Shown here: piece after piece, positions 7,506 through 15,017 of the stretch
How the letters are laid out: each line of letters starts with the position of its first letter
Position numbering within the stretch: position 1 is the first letter of the stretch
Virus record (IMG/VR): IMGVR_UViG_3300025009_000235
Location: 1 to 40,084 of that record
DNA: 40,084 nucleotides
Source: a virus
Direction: 5' to 3' (one strand)
Made by a program: the position numbers and the translations under genes
Notes under the pieces: generated by a model
Database searches by the model: none
Seen by the model: the letters and a program-made list of their open reading frames with translations, nothing else
Told to the model about the DNA's origin: nothing

Positions 7506-8486
7506 TTATGCAACCGTGAACAACGTTTCCCCGTCCGTGTTTCCACTCGCGGTTAACGCTCCCTGTGTTATTGTCACAGCAACCACAGCATTACTCGTCA
7601 ACGGGGTCACTGTGTACGTTCCTGCCGCTGTGTCATAAACAACTGTGGCAGCGGCATCCAGTCCAGTATTCAGCCAAATTGTGAAGCGTTTAGTGACAAT
7701 GTAGCCAATCACAGTAATTGTTCCTGATTCTGGAATTGTCCAAACGTCCTGCTCTATGATTTTAGGACACCACGTAGCCTCTGGAATCACATTATCATAA
7801 CCATGAAGCCATCTGCTAGGGTCTCCTGTATCTGTAAAAGACGCTGCATAATTAGTCATTGATGCGGTATCAAGTATTGTCTTAATCCTGTTGCTATGAA
7901 CCCACGGCACGATTGTGTCCTGTTTGTCGTGGTACAGGTACAGAAATCCGCCTGAAAAATTGGTAATCGCAACTGTCGCATCCCTTGCATAATATTTATC
8001 AGGTACATTGGTTGGAGTGTCTCCTATGGCAGTGGCAACGGCGGCAGGGTATCCTGTTCCTCCGTTCTGATACCATCCATCGGTTGCGTCACGCCCATAG
8101 TCACTCATGCCAAAGTATTCAGTTATGACATTAAATGTGTCAGGAAACTTACTGGCAACTGCAAAGGCATTACCACCACCTGCACTCAATCCAAAGAAGG
8201 CGGCTTTTGTAGGACTTACCCACCTGGAAAACCGTGAACGAATTGTCGTAAGCGCGTCATAATAATCGTAAATCTCTCGTGCGCTACAATCGTTTGCGCC
8301 TGTCGCGCTGTTTCTTCCGCGTAGACCCACAGAAACAACAAACAACCCATAAGACGCCAGTCGTTTTAATGTGGTATCTCCAAAGCTGGTCACGTCACCA
8401 TTCCATCCGTGACCAAGAAGTAAAATAGGCTGATTGGCAGTGTTTGAATAACAAACTCTTGCAATAAGATTCGTAATGGCTGTCAT
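7506..8486 (-). CDS. Alpha/beta-hydrolase (esterase-like) with C-terminal Ig-like extension
   Basis: The 326-residue protein has the alpha/beta-hydrolase core: LLLGHGWNGD (oxyanion region), a nucleophile elbow FGLSAGGGN near residue 120, a candidate acid in YHDKQDTIVPW near 205 and a candidate base in RWLHGYDN. This fits prolyl-oligopeptidase-like or polysaccharide esterase enzymes. The last 80 residues look like a beta-sandwich with Thr/Val/Ala repeats. It starts at ATG 8486, directly after the upstream stop (TAAATG), with AGGAG five bases before. No signal peptide is seen, so it is more likely a virion enzyme that deacylates host surface polymers than a secreted one. Substrate unknown. Confidence 0.75.
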   Translation of the reverse strand: MTAITNLIARVCYSNTANQPILLLGHGWNGDVTSFGDTTLKRLASYGLFVVSVGLRGRNSATGANDCSAREIYDYYDALTTIRSRFSRWVSPTKAAFFGLSAGGGNAFAVASKFPDTFNVITEYFGMSDYGRDATDGWYQNGGTGYPAAVATAIGDTPTNVPDKYYARDATVAITNFSGGFLYLYHDKQDTIVPWVHSNRIKTILDTASMTNYAASFTDTGDPSRWLHGYDNVIPEATWCPKIIEQDVWTIPESGTITVIGYIVTKRFTIWLNTGLDAAATVVYDTAAGTYTVTPLTSNAVVAVTITQGALTASGNTDGETLFTVA

Positions 8487-9437
8487 TTATACTCCTATCG
8501 CACTTGAATATGTCTGGTTGATAGCTGTATATGGTAAAGCTGCCATTGCGGTTGAAATTGCCAATACTTGTGGTGCGGTTAGTTCGGCATTGTATATTGG
8601 GAGAGCCTGTATTTTTCCTGCCCAAAAGTAACTGGCAGTTCCGTTGTAGTTTTGACATCCAATATAGTTTTCGTGTGTGGAAATACCGTCTCCGGCCCCA
8701 ATAGTCCCATCAACCGCCGACCCATTTTGATACCCTGTGGCTTTAGATAGCCCAATCACACCAGATGTGTAAGTGGTTGCGGCTAACGCGAGATTTGCAC
8801 CATTGCCAAAATATGCAACTCCGCTCAATGCGGGAAAAAGACCGAATCTCTTGTTTCCAGCAGCATCAGTTCTACTTCCAAAAATACTTCTGGTGTCAGT
8901 TGTTAGTCCATCGCTAAACCTAATTAAAAAGCCCCAGTTATACGAATTTACTGCAATTCCAGTCAATAAAAATTGTGAACTTCCGTTGAATGTCCAGCCA
9001 GTTGCCGCGTCAAATGTCGGTGCGGCAGTTGCGGTTAAGTCATACGTGCCTGGATTTGCTAAATTTATATAACTTGCGGCAATGTTAGCAGCCCCCAAAG
9101 GTTGATATGCTGCCACACAAACAGACGGAGACACACCACCGTACAAATACCACGGAGACACAAAATTATATGCAGTAAGGTTTCCACTCAATGCGGATAT
9201 TGCTATTGCAGTAAATGAGTATCCCGATTTTGTCGCGGTTAGATTGCCAGTTGTGCCAGCAGGAACGGCGCTAATGGTGTAATTTCCACTCGCATCGGTG
9301 GTCGCGCTGTATGCTCCAAGCGCTACGGTAACATCGGCAACATTGGATACACCATCGAACACGTTACCGCTGATGGAATAAGTGGTCGCCTTCTTCCCCC
9401 CCAACATCCCCAGCACAATCATCTTTGCTATATCCAT
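8487..9437 (-). CDS. Virion-like surface protein: carboxypeptidase-regulatory-like domain plus LamG-like domain
   Basis: After a short N-terminal segment the protein has a beta-sandwich of the carboxypeptidase D regulatory type at about residues 20-90 (ISGNVFDGVSNVADVTVAL, TTDASGNYTISAVPAG), then a concanavalin-like LamG domain (WTFNGSSQFLLTG, WGFLIRF, then WAGKIQALPIYNAELT). Such domains bind sugars. The start is ATG 9437, not the longer 9470, because GAGGTG precedes it and the first 11 residues of the longer form are Cys-rich and atypical. It is in line with the esterase gene, with no gap. I infer that the two act together at the host surface. Confidence 0.75.
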   Translation of the reverse strand: MDIAKMIVLGMLGGKKATTYSISGNVFDGVSNVADVTVALGAYSATTDASGNYTISAVPAGTTGNLTATKSGYSFTAIAISALSGNLTAYNFVSPWYLYGGVSPSVCVAAYQPLGAANIAASYINLANPGTYDLTATAAPTFDAATGWTFNGSSQFLLTGIAVNSYNWGFLIRFSDGLTTDTRSIFGSRTDAAGNKRFGLFPALSGVAYFGNGANLALAATTYTSGVIGLSKATGYQNGSAVDGTIGAGDGISTHENYIGCQNYNGTASYFWAGKIQALPIYNAELTAPQVLAISTAMAALPYTAINQTYSSAIGV

Positions 9438-9470
9438 GCACACCTCACATAAAATTCTAAGTTCACGCAA

Positions 9471-10097
9471 TCAATCAATGTATTCGCCTTTTAATTTCAG
9501 CGTCAACGTGGTTGTGCCGGGGCTGGTAACTGCCACTGCCACCAAATAGGCATACAGCGTGGTGGCTGGGCATGAATACGCCAGGTACTCGCGCACCGTG
9601 GCAATATTGAACGCCGATACCGGAGCCAGGTAATCAGCCGCCAGGATCGGAATCACACCCTTGCACATGGCAATATCTGCCGCCACCATCGTCCCAGGTG
9701 CATTATCTGCAGCGGGAGTAGCAATATCCGACGGGAAAAAGAACAGGTTGTACGGGATGGCCGCCACACCTGCCAGCGTGAGCTCATAGATAAATCCGCG
9801 CTTGCCCGCAGCGGAAACGGCATTTGGTATCGTGATCAGCCCACCAACAACATCACCAATGGTATAGACCCCATTCGTCACGGTCAGTGGAATTGAGATC
9901 TCAAAGCCAGATCCTTTTACCGGAACAGGTGCAGCCCTCAACTCGGCATCAGTCAAACCACCCTCAGCCGTTACGGTTCCGCTTATTGGCAGGGGGTAGG
10001 TTTCGTCGATCTGGTTACCGTCCTTGTCCAGGATCGTTACCGCTTGAGCCTGTGTCCCGTTTTCGTTTGTATCAATTCCTTTATTTAACAAAGTCAT
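9471..10097 (-). CDS. Unknown beta-rich protein, probably virion-associated
   Basis: This 208-residue protein begins MTLLNKGIDTNENGTQAQAV and has Ala/Val/Gly/Thr-rich beta-strand composition without long helices, transmembrane segments or a signal peptide. Its opening (ILDKDGNQIDETYPLPISGTV) resembles proteins in tail-fibre and head-decoration clusters, but I do not recognise a named family. A strong AGGAGG lies 6 nt before ATG 10097. It is the first gene of the cassette between terminase and the tyrosine recombinase, followed by the LamG-like and esterase genes, so a structural or attachment role is likely. Confidence 0.65.
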   Translation of the reverse strand: MTLLNKGIDTNENGTQAQAVTILDKDGNQIDETYPLPISGTVTAEGGLTDAELRAAPVPVKGSGFEISIPLTVTNGVYTIGDVVGGLITIPNAVSAAGKRGFIYELTLAGVAAIPYNLFFFPSDIATPAADNAPGTMVAADIAMCKGVIPILAADYLAPVSAFNIATVREYLAYSCPATTLYAYLVAVAVTSPGTTTLTLKLKGEYID

Positions 10098-10142
10098 TTT
10101 GACCTCCTAAGTCAACTTGATTCATTTATCTCTTATCCTGGG

Positions 10143-10166
10143 CACCAATGCAATTGGTGAATTTTT
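10143..10166 (+). terminator. Terminator-like hairpin, plus orientation, between terminase and cassette
   Basis: A perfect seven-base-pair stem (CACCAAT 10143-10149 with ATTGGTG 10153-10159, three-base loop) is followed on the plus strand by AATTTTT. In form it is an intrinsic terminator for plus-strand transcription, though no plus gene lies upstream, so it could block antisense transcripts. On the minus strand it is only a hairpin after the terminase stop. Confidence 0.4.
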
Positions 10167-10174
10167 ACGAGTCA

Positions 10175-11896
10175 CTATTGCCCCCGCCTTCGCCATATCA
10201 GGTTCGTAGCGTAGCGCGTGTCATCAATAGCATCATCCCCAACGTCCGGGAAGGCGCTCATGTATTCTCCATCCTTGTTTTTCAGGTACTCGTATTGTTG
10301 GAATTGTTGCGCGTGAAGCGGTGCGCGCACGGGATCAATGTGTATTTTCGCCAGTGACTGCAGCCACTTGATGGAGTATTCGATGCTGTCTGGACCCTTT
10401 TCAGCACCGATCACGTTTGCTCCATATTCCCTGAAATCCGCGATCGATTTGGGTTCTGCGCTGTCGGGAATGATCAATCCCTTGTGATCGATTAATCCCT
10501 TGTGATCGATTAATCCCAATCTCGTGAGCTCATCGTACACCTTGCGATTGCCCATTTTGGTACAGTTGAATTCAGCGAAAATATAGAGCTCGTGCCTGGT
10601 CTTGTCGTAATGCATCTTCCCAAATGAGAGTGGGTGAGGGAAGTAACCCCAGTCCAGACCGCGGAGGATGTTATCGAATTCCGCTATTGCGGCGTCGGTT
10701 ATGGGGTTGATGTCAAGGTTCTCAAACACGGCTCCACCAGTGCCCGTAACCTTGCCCAGGTATTCATGCTCGTAAGCCAGGAGGTTGACTGTCTTAAGGT
10801 GTTCTGCTTCATTCAGGAAGGTTTGACCAAGCCAGTCCCTGGGCACATCAATGTAAGTCGAGTGGTGCTGAAGCTGATTCTCTTTAGGAATGAGTGCGTA
10901 TTTGTTTACCCAGTTCAAAGCCGTGGGTGGGGGGTTGTAGGTCTTGAAATTCCATGCCAGCTCGCCACCTCGGAAAACGGATTGCTCGATTTTACGGATA
11001 GCTTCTTGCCCATGGAATTGGTCAAGCTCCTCAAACCAGCCAACACCAATGTATCCAAATGACGGCTTGATGGATTTGATCATTTCCGGTTTATCCGCAC
11101 CCCTGAAATATATCTTTTGGTTTGTTGGCAGGTATTCCATTTCAAGAGGAGAGGTCATGCACTTCCACTGATCAGCCCGCCCCAGGACATTCACAGCCCA
11201 AACCAATTGAGAATATACGGAATCGCGCAAGGTATTGGCAACCTGTCTCATTGCCAGCGCGTGAATGTTGGGGTTGTTTTCAATCAATAGGATAATGGCT
11301 TCGGATGTGAAACTGGATTTTGTTGAACCCCGCCCGCCTTTGAGCAGGTACTCGAAATGCTTGCCTTCTTTGACATCCCTGTATACATTGAAAAAACTTG
11401 GCGCTAAGAGGTCAGCGGGAAGGTTTGTGAGTGTGTTGGAAACCGCGGGAAGATCAGAATCAGGTTGTTCAAGTCTGTGATATTTCCCAAGCGTTTCAAG
11501 TGCAGCACGGGAATCATGCAGCTCAACTTCAATCCATTCATCTTCCCACGGCTCAGCGTGCTTTCCCTTCCCCTCAAGCCGGCGTGTTCTTTTGGTTTTT
11601 ATCTTCTTGATCAGGTAAAAGTATTGTTCGGCTTCGGGATCACTGAAATCAAAATAGCAAAAACCCTCCTCGGTTATGCGGATGAATTTGAATGTCGTTG
11701 CCCTAGCCATACCTGAAAGGCGCGATAAGATCTCGCTCTTTGGCATGGCCATTTCATCTAGGCGACGGGAAATTTCTGCCTTAACCTTAGGGTTTCTTAT
11801 TAAAATTGAGGCAGCAACACTGCAATTCTCCCTCGTTGTTTTTTGGTGCAACCGCTGATATGCTTCAGTGCCGTTCATATTGCACCTGAAGTACAT
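10175..11896 (-). CDS. Terminase: small-subunit-like domain fused to large subunit
   Basis: The 573-residue protein packages DNA into the procapsid. Residues 1-145 match a terminase small subunit (GTEAYQRL, SVAASILIRNPKVKAEI, SRAALETLGKYHRL). The rest is a large subunit of normal size: Walker A GGRGSTKS at 187-194, Walker B GWFEELDQ near 280, and an RNase H-like nuclease with LRGLDWGY, IIPDSAEPKSI and DDAIDDTRYA. The first ATG in frame is at 11896 with a poor ribosome site, yet the frame is open back to 12025 without ATG, GTG or TTG. The residues just before the ATG (KEFKELAFVD) fit the family's N-terminus, so the true protein may begin upstream through a frameshift. A six-residue tandem duplication precedes the DSAEPKS motif. 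Confidence 0.9.
   Translation of the reverse strand: MYFRCNMNGTEAYQRLHQKTTRENCSVAASILIRNPKVKAEISRRLDEMAMPKSEILSRLSGMARATTFKFIRITEEGFCYFDFSDPEAEQYFYLIKKIKTKRTRRLEGKGKHAEPWEDEWIEVELHDSRAALETLGKYHRLEQPDSDLPAVSNTLTNLPADLLAPSFFNVYRDVKEGKHFEYLLKGGRGSTKSSFTSEAIILLIENNPNIHALAMRQVANTLRDSVYSQLVWAVNVLGRADQWKCMTSPLEMEYLPTNQKIYFRGADKPEMIKSIKPSFGYIGVGWFEELDQFHGQEAIRKIEQSVFRGGELAWNFKTYNPPPTALNWVNKYALIPKENQLQHHSTYIDVPRDWLGQTFLNEAEHLKTVNLLAYEHEYLGKVTGTGGAVFENLDINPITDAAIAEFDNILRGLDWGYFPHPLSFGKMHYDKTRHELYIFAEFNCTKMGNRKVYDELTRLGLIDHKGLIDHKGLIIPDSAEPKSIADFREYGANVIGAEKGPDSIEYSIKWLQSLAKIHIDPVRAPLHAQQFQQYEYLKNKDGEYMSAFPDVGDDAIDDTRYATNLIWRRRGQ
10481..10516. repeat. Tandem 18-bp duplication inside the terminase nuclease domain
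   Basis: Two identical 18-bp units (10481-10498 and 10499-10516) encode a repeated GLIDHK peptide just before the conserved DSAEPKSI segment. The identity at DNA level points to a recent slippage event, or to an assembly artefact. The frame is kept. Confidence 0.85.
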
Positions 11897-11915
11897 ATCT
11901 ACAAAAGCGAGTTCC

Positions 11916-12218
11916 TTAAACTCTTTTGCGCTTTGCGGTTTCGGCTTCGGGCTTGTTGTAGATGGGGTTTTTGGTAAGCTCGTGTCTTCGGTGGGTATTG
12001 GAACCGCCTTCCGGTTGCTCGGCTTTCAATGAGGATTGCAAGACTGATTTGACTTGCTTTAATACTTCAAGGTTCGCCTTGATTTCAGCGAACCTACCTG
12101 CCACTTGCGAAAACTCTATTTGATATTTCAGGATCTGTTGGCCAACCCGTTCGAGTAACTTTACTTTTCCGCCATAGTCCAGAGCCAAAATATCAACATC
12201 GGATAACTTTTCCGCCAT
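11916..12218 (-). CDS. Small coiled-coil protein upstream of terminase
   Basis: The 100-residue protein is mostly helical (VKLLERVGQQILKYQIEF, FAEIKANLEVLKQVKSVLQ) and ends in a basic tail (KRKRV). I do not recognise a family. Its place before terminase would fit a DNA-packaging accessory protein. It starts at ATG 12218 after GGAG. Its stop lies in the sequence GTT TAA GGA, and a +1 slip there would enter the terminase frame 20 nt before the terminase ATG. That possible fusion is speculative. Confidence 0.7.
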   Translation of the reverse strand: MAEKLSDVDILALDYGGKVKLLERVGQQILKYQIEFSQVAGRFAEIKANLEVLKQVKSVLQSSLKAEQPEGGSNTHRRHELTKNPIYNKPEAETAKRKRV

Positions 12219-12233
12219 GCGTTCATCACTCCG

Positions 12234-12307
12234 ATCCGGTTACGACTATCAAGGGGAATAAGGGATAGTTTGCTGATTGAGCGTGCCTTGCGTGTTCATA
12301 ACCGGAT
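12234..12307. other. Nested dyads upstream of terminase region, candidate packaging site
   Basis: ATCCGGTT (12234-12241) pairs perfectly with AACCGGAT (12300-12307), enclosing CTATC (12246-12250) and GATAG (12264-12268). The region is noncoding and lies just before the coiled-coil and terminase genes, where cos or pac sites are often found. Nothing in the sequence proves packaging. It could equally be an mRNA structure. Confidence 0.35.
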
Positions 12308-12323
12308 AGCAATGCTCCTCTAG

Positions 12324-12346
12324 CCCCCGCTTGCCTAAGGCGGGGG
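12324..12346. repeat. GC-rich palindrome (REP-like)
   Basis: CCCCCGC at 12324-12330 pairs with GCGGGGG at 12340-12346, and the stem can extend to nine pairs around a five-base loop. No T-run follows on either strand. A similar short palindrome is at 18733-18748. They resemble bacterial extragenic palindromes. Confidence 0.5.
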
Positions 12347-12368
12347 ACGAGGAAAGGAGGAGAAAAGA

Positions 12369-12749
12369 TTACCCGGGAGAATCTTCCGAAGCTGTGATAG
12401 CCTTCGCCGTTTTTGAAGAAACATCCGCCGTGATTATGGGATTAGCCACTGTACCAGAAGCGCTCAATTTGTCGGTATTGTGGAATGAAGTTCCCAGGAA
12501 TACGGATGCGAAAACAGATGCGACGATAGCGAAGTAGGGCGCAATTGCCAATAGAACAGCGGCGGGCACGAATGTGATGACACAGAACGCGCCAACAGCC
12601 AATACAACGCATACCCCAAAGAATACCCATCGTTTGTTTTCAGGATCCACAATGGCTTTATACCATTTCATCCTTTCGAGTACCCATGAAGCAACGGCAG
12701 CGGCTCCACCAGCGGTCAACAACAACATCAAAAAATCATTCAGACTCAT
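12369..12749 (-). CDS. Membrane protein at head of late operon, holin candidate
   Basis: This 126-residue protein has a hydrophobic N-terminal helix (FLMLLLTAGGAAAVASWVL), a short charged stretch, and two more hydrophobic segments (WVFFGVCVVLAVGAFCVITFV and VLLAIAPYFAIVASVFASVFLG, cited as overlapping regions). It ends in a soluble Thr/Ser/Ala tail. Three membrane helices and small size fit a class I holin, but it lies far from the endolysin, and a second small membrane protein sits next to that enzyme. It is the first gene after the promoter-like site at 12798-12826. Confidence 0.7.
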   Translation of the reverse strand: MSLNDFLMLLLTAGGAAAVASWVLERMKWYKAIVDPENKRWVFFGVCVVLAVGAFCVITFVPAAVLLAIAPYFAIVASVFASVFLGTSFHNTDKLSASGTVANPIITADVSSKTAKAITASEDSPG

Positions 12750-12778
12750 AGCAACTCCTTTTGAATAAAAAAAATAGA

Positions 12779-12826
12779 TGTACTCTGTACACCTATCAAG
12801 ATAAATTCAAATGACGCCCGTGACAA
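12779..12826 (-). promoter_or_regulatory. Candidate late promoter with downstream dyad
   Basis: On the minus strand TTGTCA (12826-12821) and TATCTT (12803-12798) are 17 bp apart. A perfect dyad, TGTAC/GTACA with a three-base centre, sits at 12779-12791, just past the expected start of transcription. It separates the last early gene from the first late gene, so it is a candidate late promoter. The LuxR-type protein encoded just upstream is a candidate to bind the dyad. This link is inference. Confidence 0.5.
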
Positions 12827-12839
12827 TTATGTAATTTTG

Positions 12840-13085
12840 CTAATCCAGCTCAAGCTGTGATGGTTCCGGTAAATGGACTTCGATACTGACAAGATCCAGC
12901 TCCCGCGCAACCCCCACCAGGTGCTGTGTGGATTTTGCCCCCAAACGCCTGCAGGTCGAATAGATATAACCCCTGACCGTGCGCACATTGATCCCGAGCC
13001 TGTGCGCGATGGTCTTGGGCTGCTCCCCATTCGCAAAAAGCTGCAAGACCTCTTGCTGCCGTGGTGATAACCTGGGCTGCTCTAT
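12840..13085 (-). CDS. LuxR-type helix-turn-helix regulator, likely late-gene switch
   Basis: The 81-residue product is little more than a LuxR/GerE HTH: LSPRQQEVLQLFANGE, TIAHRLGINVRTVRGYI, STCRRLGAKS. There is no receiver or ligand domain. The first ordinary start in frame is TTG 13046, but that would remove half of the first HTH helix. The frame continues upstream to an ATA codon at 13085, which overlaps the stop of the VRR-NUC gene (ATAG) and has AAGGCGGG just before it. I list this longer form; the start codon is therefore uncertain. As the last early gene, directly ahead of the late operon, it is placed like a late activator. Confidence 0.75.
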   Translation of the reverse strand: MEQPRLSPRQQEVLQLFANGEQPKTIAHRLGINVRTVRGYIYSTCRRLGAKSTQHLVGVARELDLVSIEVHLPEPSQLELD

Positions 13086-13414
13086 TTTCCCGCCTTATCA
13101 ATCGCATCCAACAACTTGATCGCATCATCAACGTCATAGGCAATCAGGGGATAACCGCCTGCGTCCCGCACCATGCGCAGAAATTCAAGTTGCTCCGGCG
13201 TTGGCTTGCCCTTGCCATATTTCACTTCGATAGCCAGGTAACAGGCACGGTAAAGACCGATTATGTCCGACGTACCCTTTTCAGCACCCCTTATAACGTT
13301 GACGACGCCGTTACTGCCTTTGAATACGGCGGCGCCGCTGTTCACCCTGGTTGCCACTCCACCCCGGAACCGGATAAGGTCAAGAATTGCAGATTGGGTT
13401 TGTTGTTCCGTCAT
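13082..13414 (-). CDS. VRR-NUC domain nuclease
   Basis: This 110-residue protein is a single VRR-NUC (PD-(D/E)xK) domain: an N-terminal helix (TEQQTQSAILDLIRFRGG), GTSDIIGL with the catalytic Asp, AIEVKYGKGKPTPEQ with the Glu-x-Lys pair and the conserved Gln helix, and a final GGYPLIAYDVDDAIKLL. Such stand-alone phage nucleases are thought to resolve branched DNA or act in replication and recombination. It overlaps both neighbours by 4 bp, so it is made in one operon with them. Confidence 0.88.
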   Translation of the reverse strand: MTEQQTQSAILDLIRFRGGVATRVNSGAAVFKGSNGVVNVIRGAEKGTSDIIGLYRACYLAIEVKYGKGKPTPEQLEFLRMVRDAGGYPLIAYDVDDAIKLLDAIDKAGK

Positions 13415-14193
13415 GGTATCCTCTTGAACTCAATCACCCACACCCACGGATTTGACTCCCACGAGTATCCGCGTTTGGCATTGATGGAATCCCAAAGGTC
13501 ACGGAATCTATCACGATTGCACAGATGCTCATGCCCACTGCAATGCGTGCAGTATGGCGGTAATGCGTACTGGCAATTTTCAATTCCCTCAGCCATGATG
13601 TCTGAATCGGAGATCTCCTGCACCCGCTCCACCCTGACTTTGACAATTTCCAGCGTGAGCCGGCTTGCCCAGCGTGGCATGAAGATTGAGGGTTGCCAGG
13701 GCAAAGGCGACTTATCAGCTGACCAGATGTAATTACCTTCTTCGTCTTGTTCACAGTTGCTCTTTTTCAGGTATTTCTCGGCATTCCAATTAACTCTTTC
13801 AAACCATTCCTCATAGTTGGGGGCAAATTCTCCGCTGCGGTTTTCTTCACATATTGCGCCGTCAGCTTTGTATTGAAAATCCATTGGCATACCTTCCCAG
13901 AAGGATGCAATTTTCCATGTTTCCCTTACCCACAACCTGTCACCTGGTTGACCGTAGGGACAATGAAGCGGATAAGTTTTGTCTTCCCAGCAACCATCAC
14001 CCCTTCTTGCCTGAAGCACAATGCCGCTTGCAGGAACATCGGTGCAATAATTACCCACTTCAAGACCTGACCAGCCAAAGTTCAATCCGGGTTCTCTGGC
14101 TTTGAATTTAGCAATTCTCCTGGTCTGAGTTTTCCTGCCTTCCAGGATCGCCTTCACCATTTCGCCACTGAATAAGATCGGTCGCTCGGTCAT
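13411..14193 (-). CDS. Conserved phage protein with ASCH/PUA-like features
   Basis: The 260-residue protein opens with ERPILFSGEMVKAILEGRKTQTRR and carries PGDRLWVRETW, MPRWASRLTLEIVKVRVERVQ and a closing NPWVWVIEF. This set is typical of a widely spread phage protein that starts with an ASCH/PUA-like fold and is often labelled as a morphogenetic protein without real evidence. The core binds nucleic acid in related proteins; the function here is unknown. It overlaps the genes on both sides by 4 bp. Confidence 0.75.
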   Translation of the reverse strand: MTERPILFSGEMVKAILEGRKTQTRRIAKFKAREPGLNFGWSGLEVGNYCTDVPASGIVLQARRGDGCWEDKTYPLHCPYGQPGDRLWVRETWKIASFWEGMPMDFQYKADGAICEENRSGEFAPNYEEWFERVNWNAEKYLKKSNCEQDEEGNYIWSADKSPLPWQPSIFMPRWASRLTLEIVKVRVERVQEISDSDIMAEGIENCQYALPPYCTHCSGHEHLCNRDRFRDLWDSINAKRGYSWESNPWVWVIEFKRIP

Positions 14194-15017
14194 TTTTCCT
14201 CCGGGAACTCATTCCATATTTGACCATCCAATATCCTGCCAGCCGTCTGTTTGCCAACTCTTCCCATTCTCAAGCCATTCGAGACAATAGAATGCGATAC
14301 ATTGGCTTCAAAATCTACAGGTGCCCATTCTCCCCATTGCTTGAAAAGGAAAGGTACACCCGCGCTCACGCATTGATCCCGCAGTGACCTTGCCCAGCTC
14401 GGATGCATCGGTCGTGCACCCGGACCGCTCTCCCCGCCGCAGATTATCCAATCAAGATAATTACCCAGTGTCAAACCGCCTTTTGAATGAGTGAGACAAA
14501 GGTAATGCCCGAGATCCACCGCCCCAAGCATCGGCTCAACAGACACAAACCTCAGCGCAGCTGGCGTCTGCAATAACAGCGGGGTCCTTTCCTCGGCCGT
14601 CTTTTGATCCTCAACACTCACTCCCAGCCAGATATTGTCAAATACTCTTGACATGCAACCGGTCAGCATTTGATCGACCCATTTCTGCATCCGATCCGGT
14701 CTCTTGGTGAGGATCATAAACGTGTGCCTGGTGGAGAGAAACATTGCTTCCCAAACGTGCTCTATGAACTCATCCGGTACATCCTCGTGGAAGAGATCGC
14801 TCATCGAATTCACGAACACCCGCGCCGGAGCCTTCCACTTTTCCGGATCACTCAATCTCTCCGGATGCAGCTGCACCTCACTGAAAGGTTTGCCCTGGTA
14901 AAACCGGTCATACATCCGCTTGGCATAACAATGTGCGCAGCCCGCGCTTACCGGCGTGCATCCAACAACCGGATTCCACACCCGATCTGCCCATTCAATT
15001 TTCGTTTTACCGCTCAT
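14190..15017 (-). CDS. DUF5131 (phage Gp37/Gp68) family protein
   Basis: This 275-residue protein matches the Gp37/Gp68 family: TKIEWADRVWNPVVGC, a three-cysteine motif CX6CX2C followed by YAKR, VFVNSMSDLFHEDVP, and FMILTKRPDRM, with GGESGPGARPM near the end. The cysteine set suggests an iron-sulfur cluster, perhaps radical-SAM-like, but the reaction is not known. It is typical of phages and some integrative elements. It pairs with the ASCH-like gene just downstream, a common arrangement. Confidence 0.88.
   Translation of the reverse strand: MSGKTKIEWADRVWNPVVGCTPVSAGCAHCYAKRMYDRFYQGKPFSEVQLHPERLSDPEKWKAPARVFVNSMSDLFHEDVPDEFIEHVWEAMFLSTRHTFMILTKRPDRMQKWVDQMLTGCMSRVFDNIWLGVSVEDQKTAEERTPLLLQTPAALRFVSVEPMLGAVDLGHYLCLTHSKGGLTLGNYLDWIICGGESGPGARPMHPSWARSLRDQCVSAGVPFLFKQWGEWAPVDFEANVSHSIVSNGLRMGRVGKQTAGRILDGQIWNEFPEEK

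Noticed and set aside
10143-10166. Terminator for the terminase transcript
   Set aside because: The T-run lies on the plus strand side only. For the minus-strand transcript there is no U-tract after the hairpin, so it should not stop the late operon.
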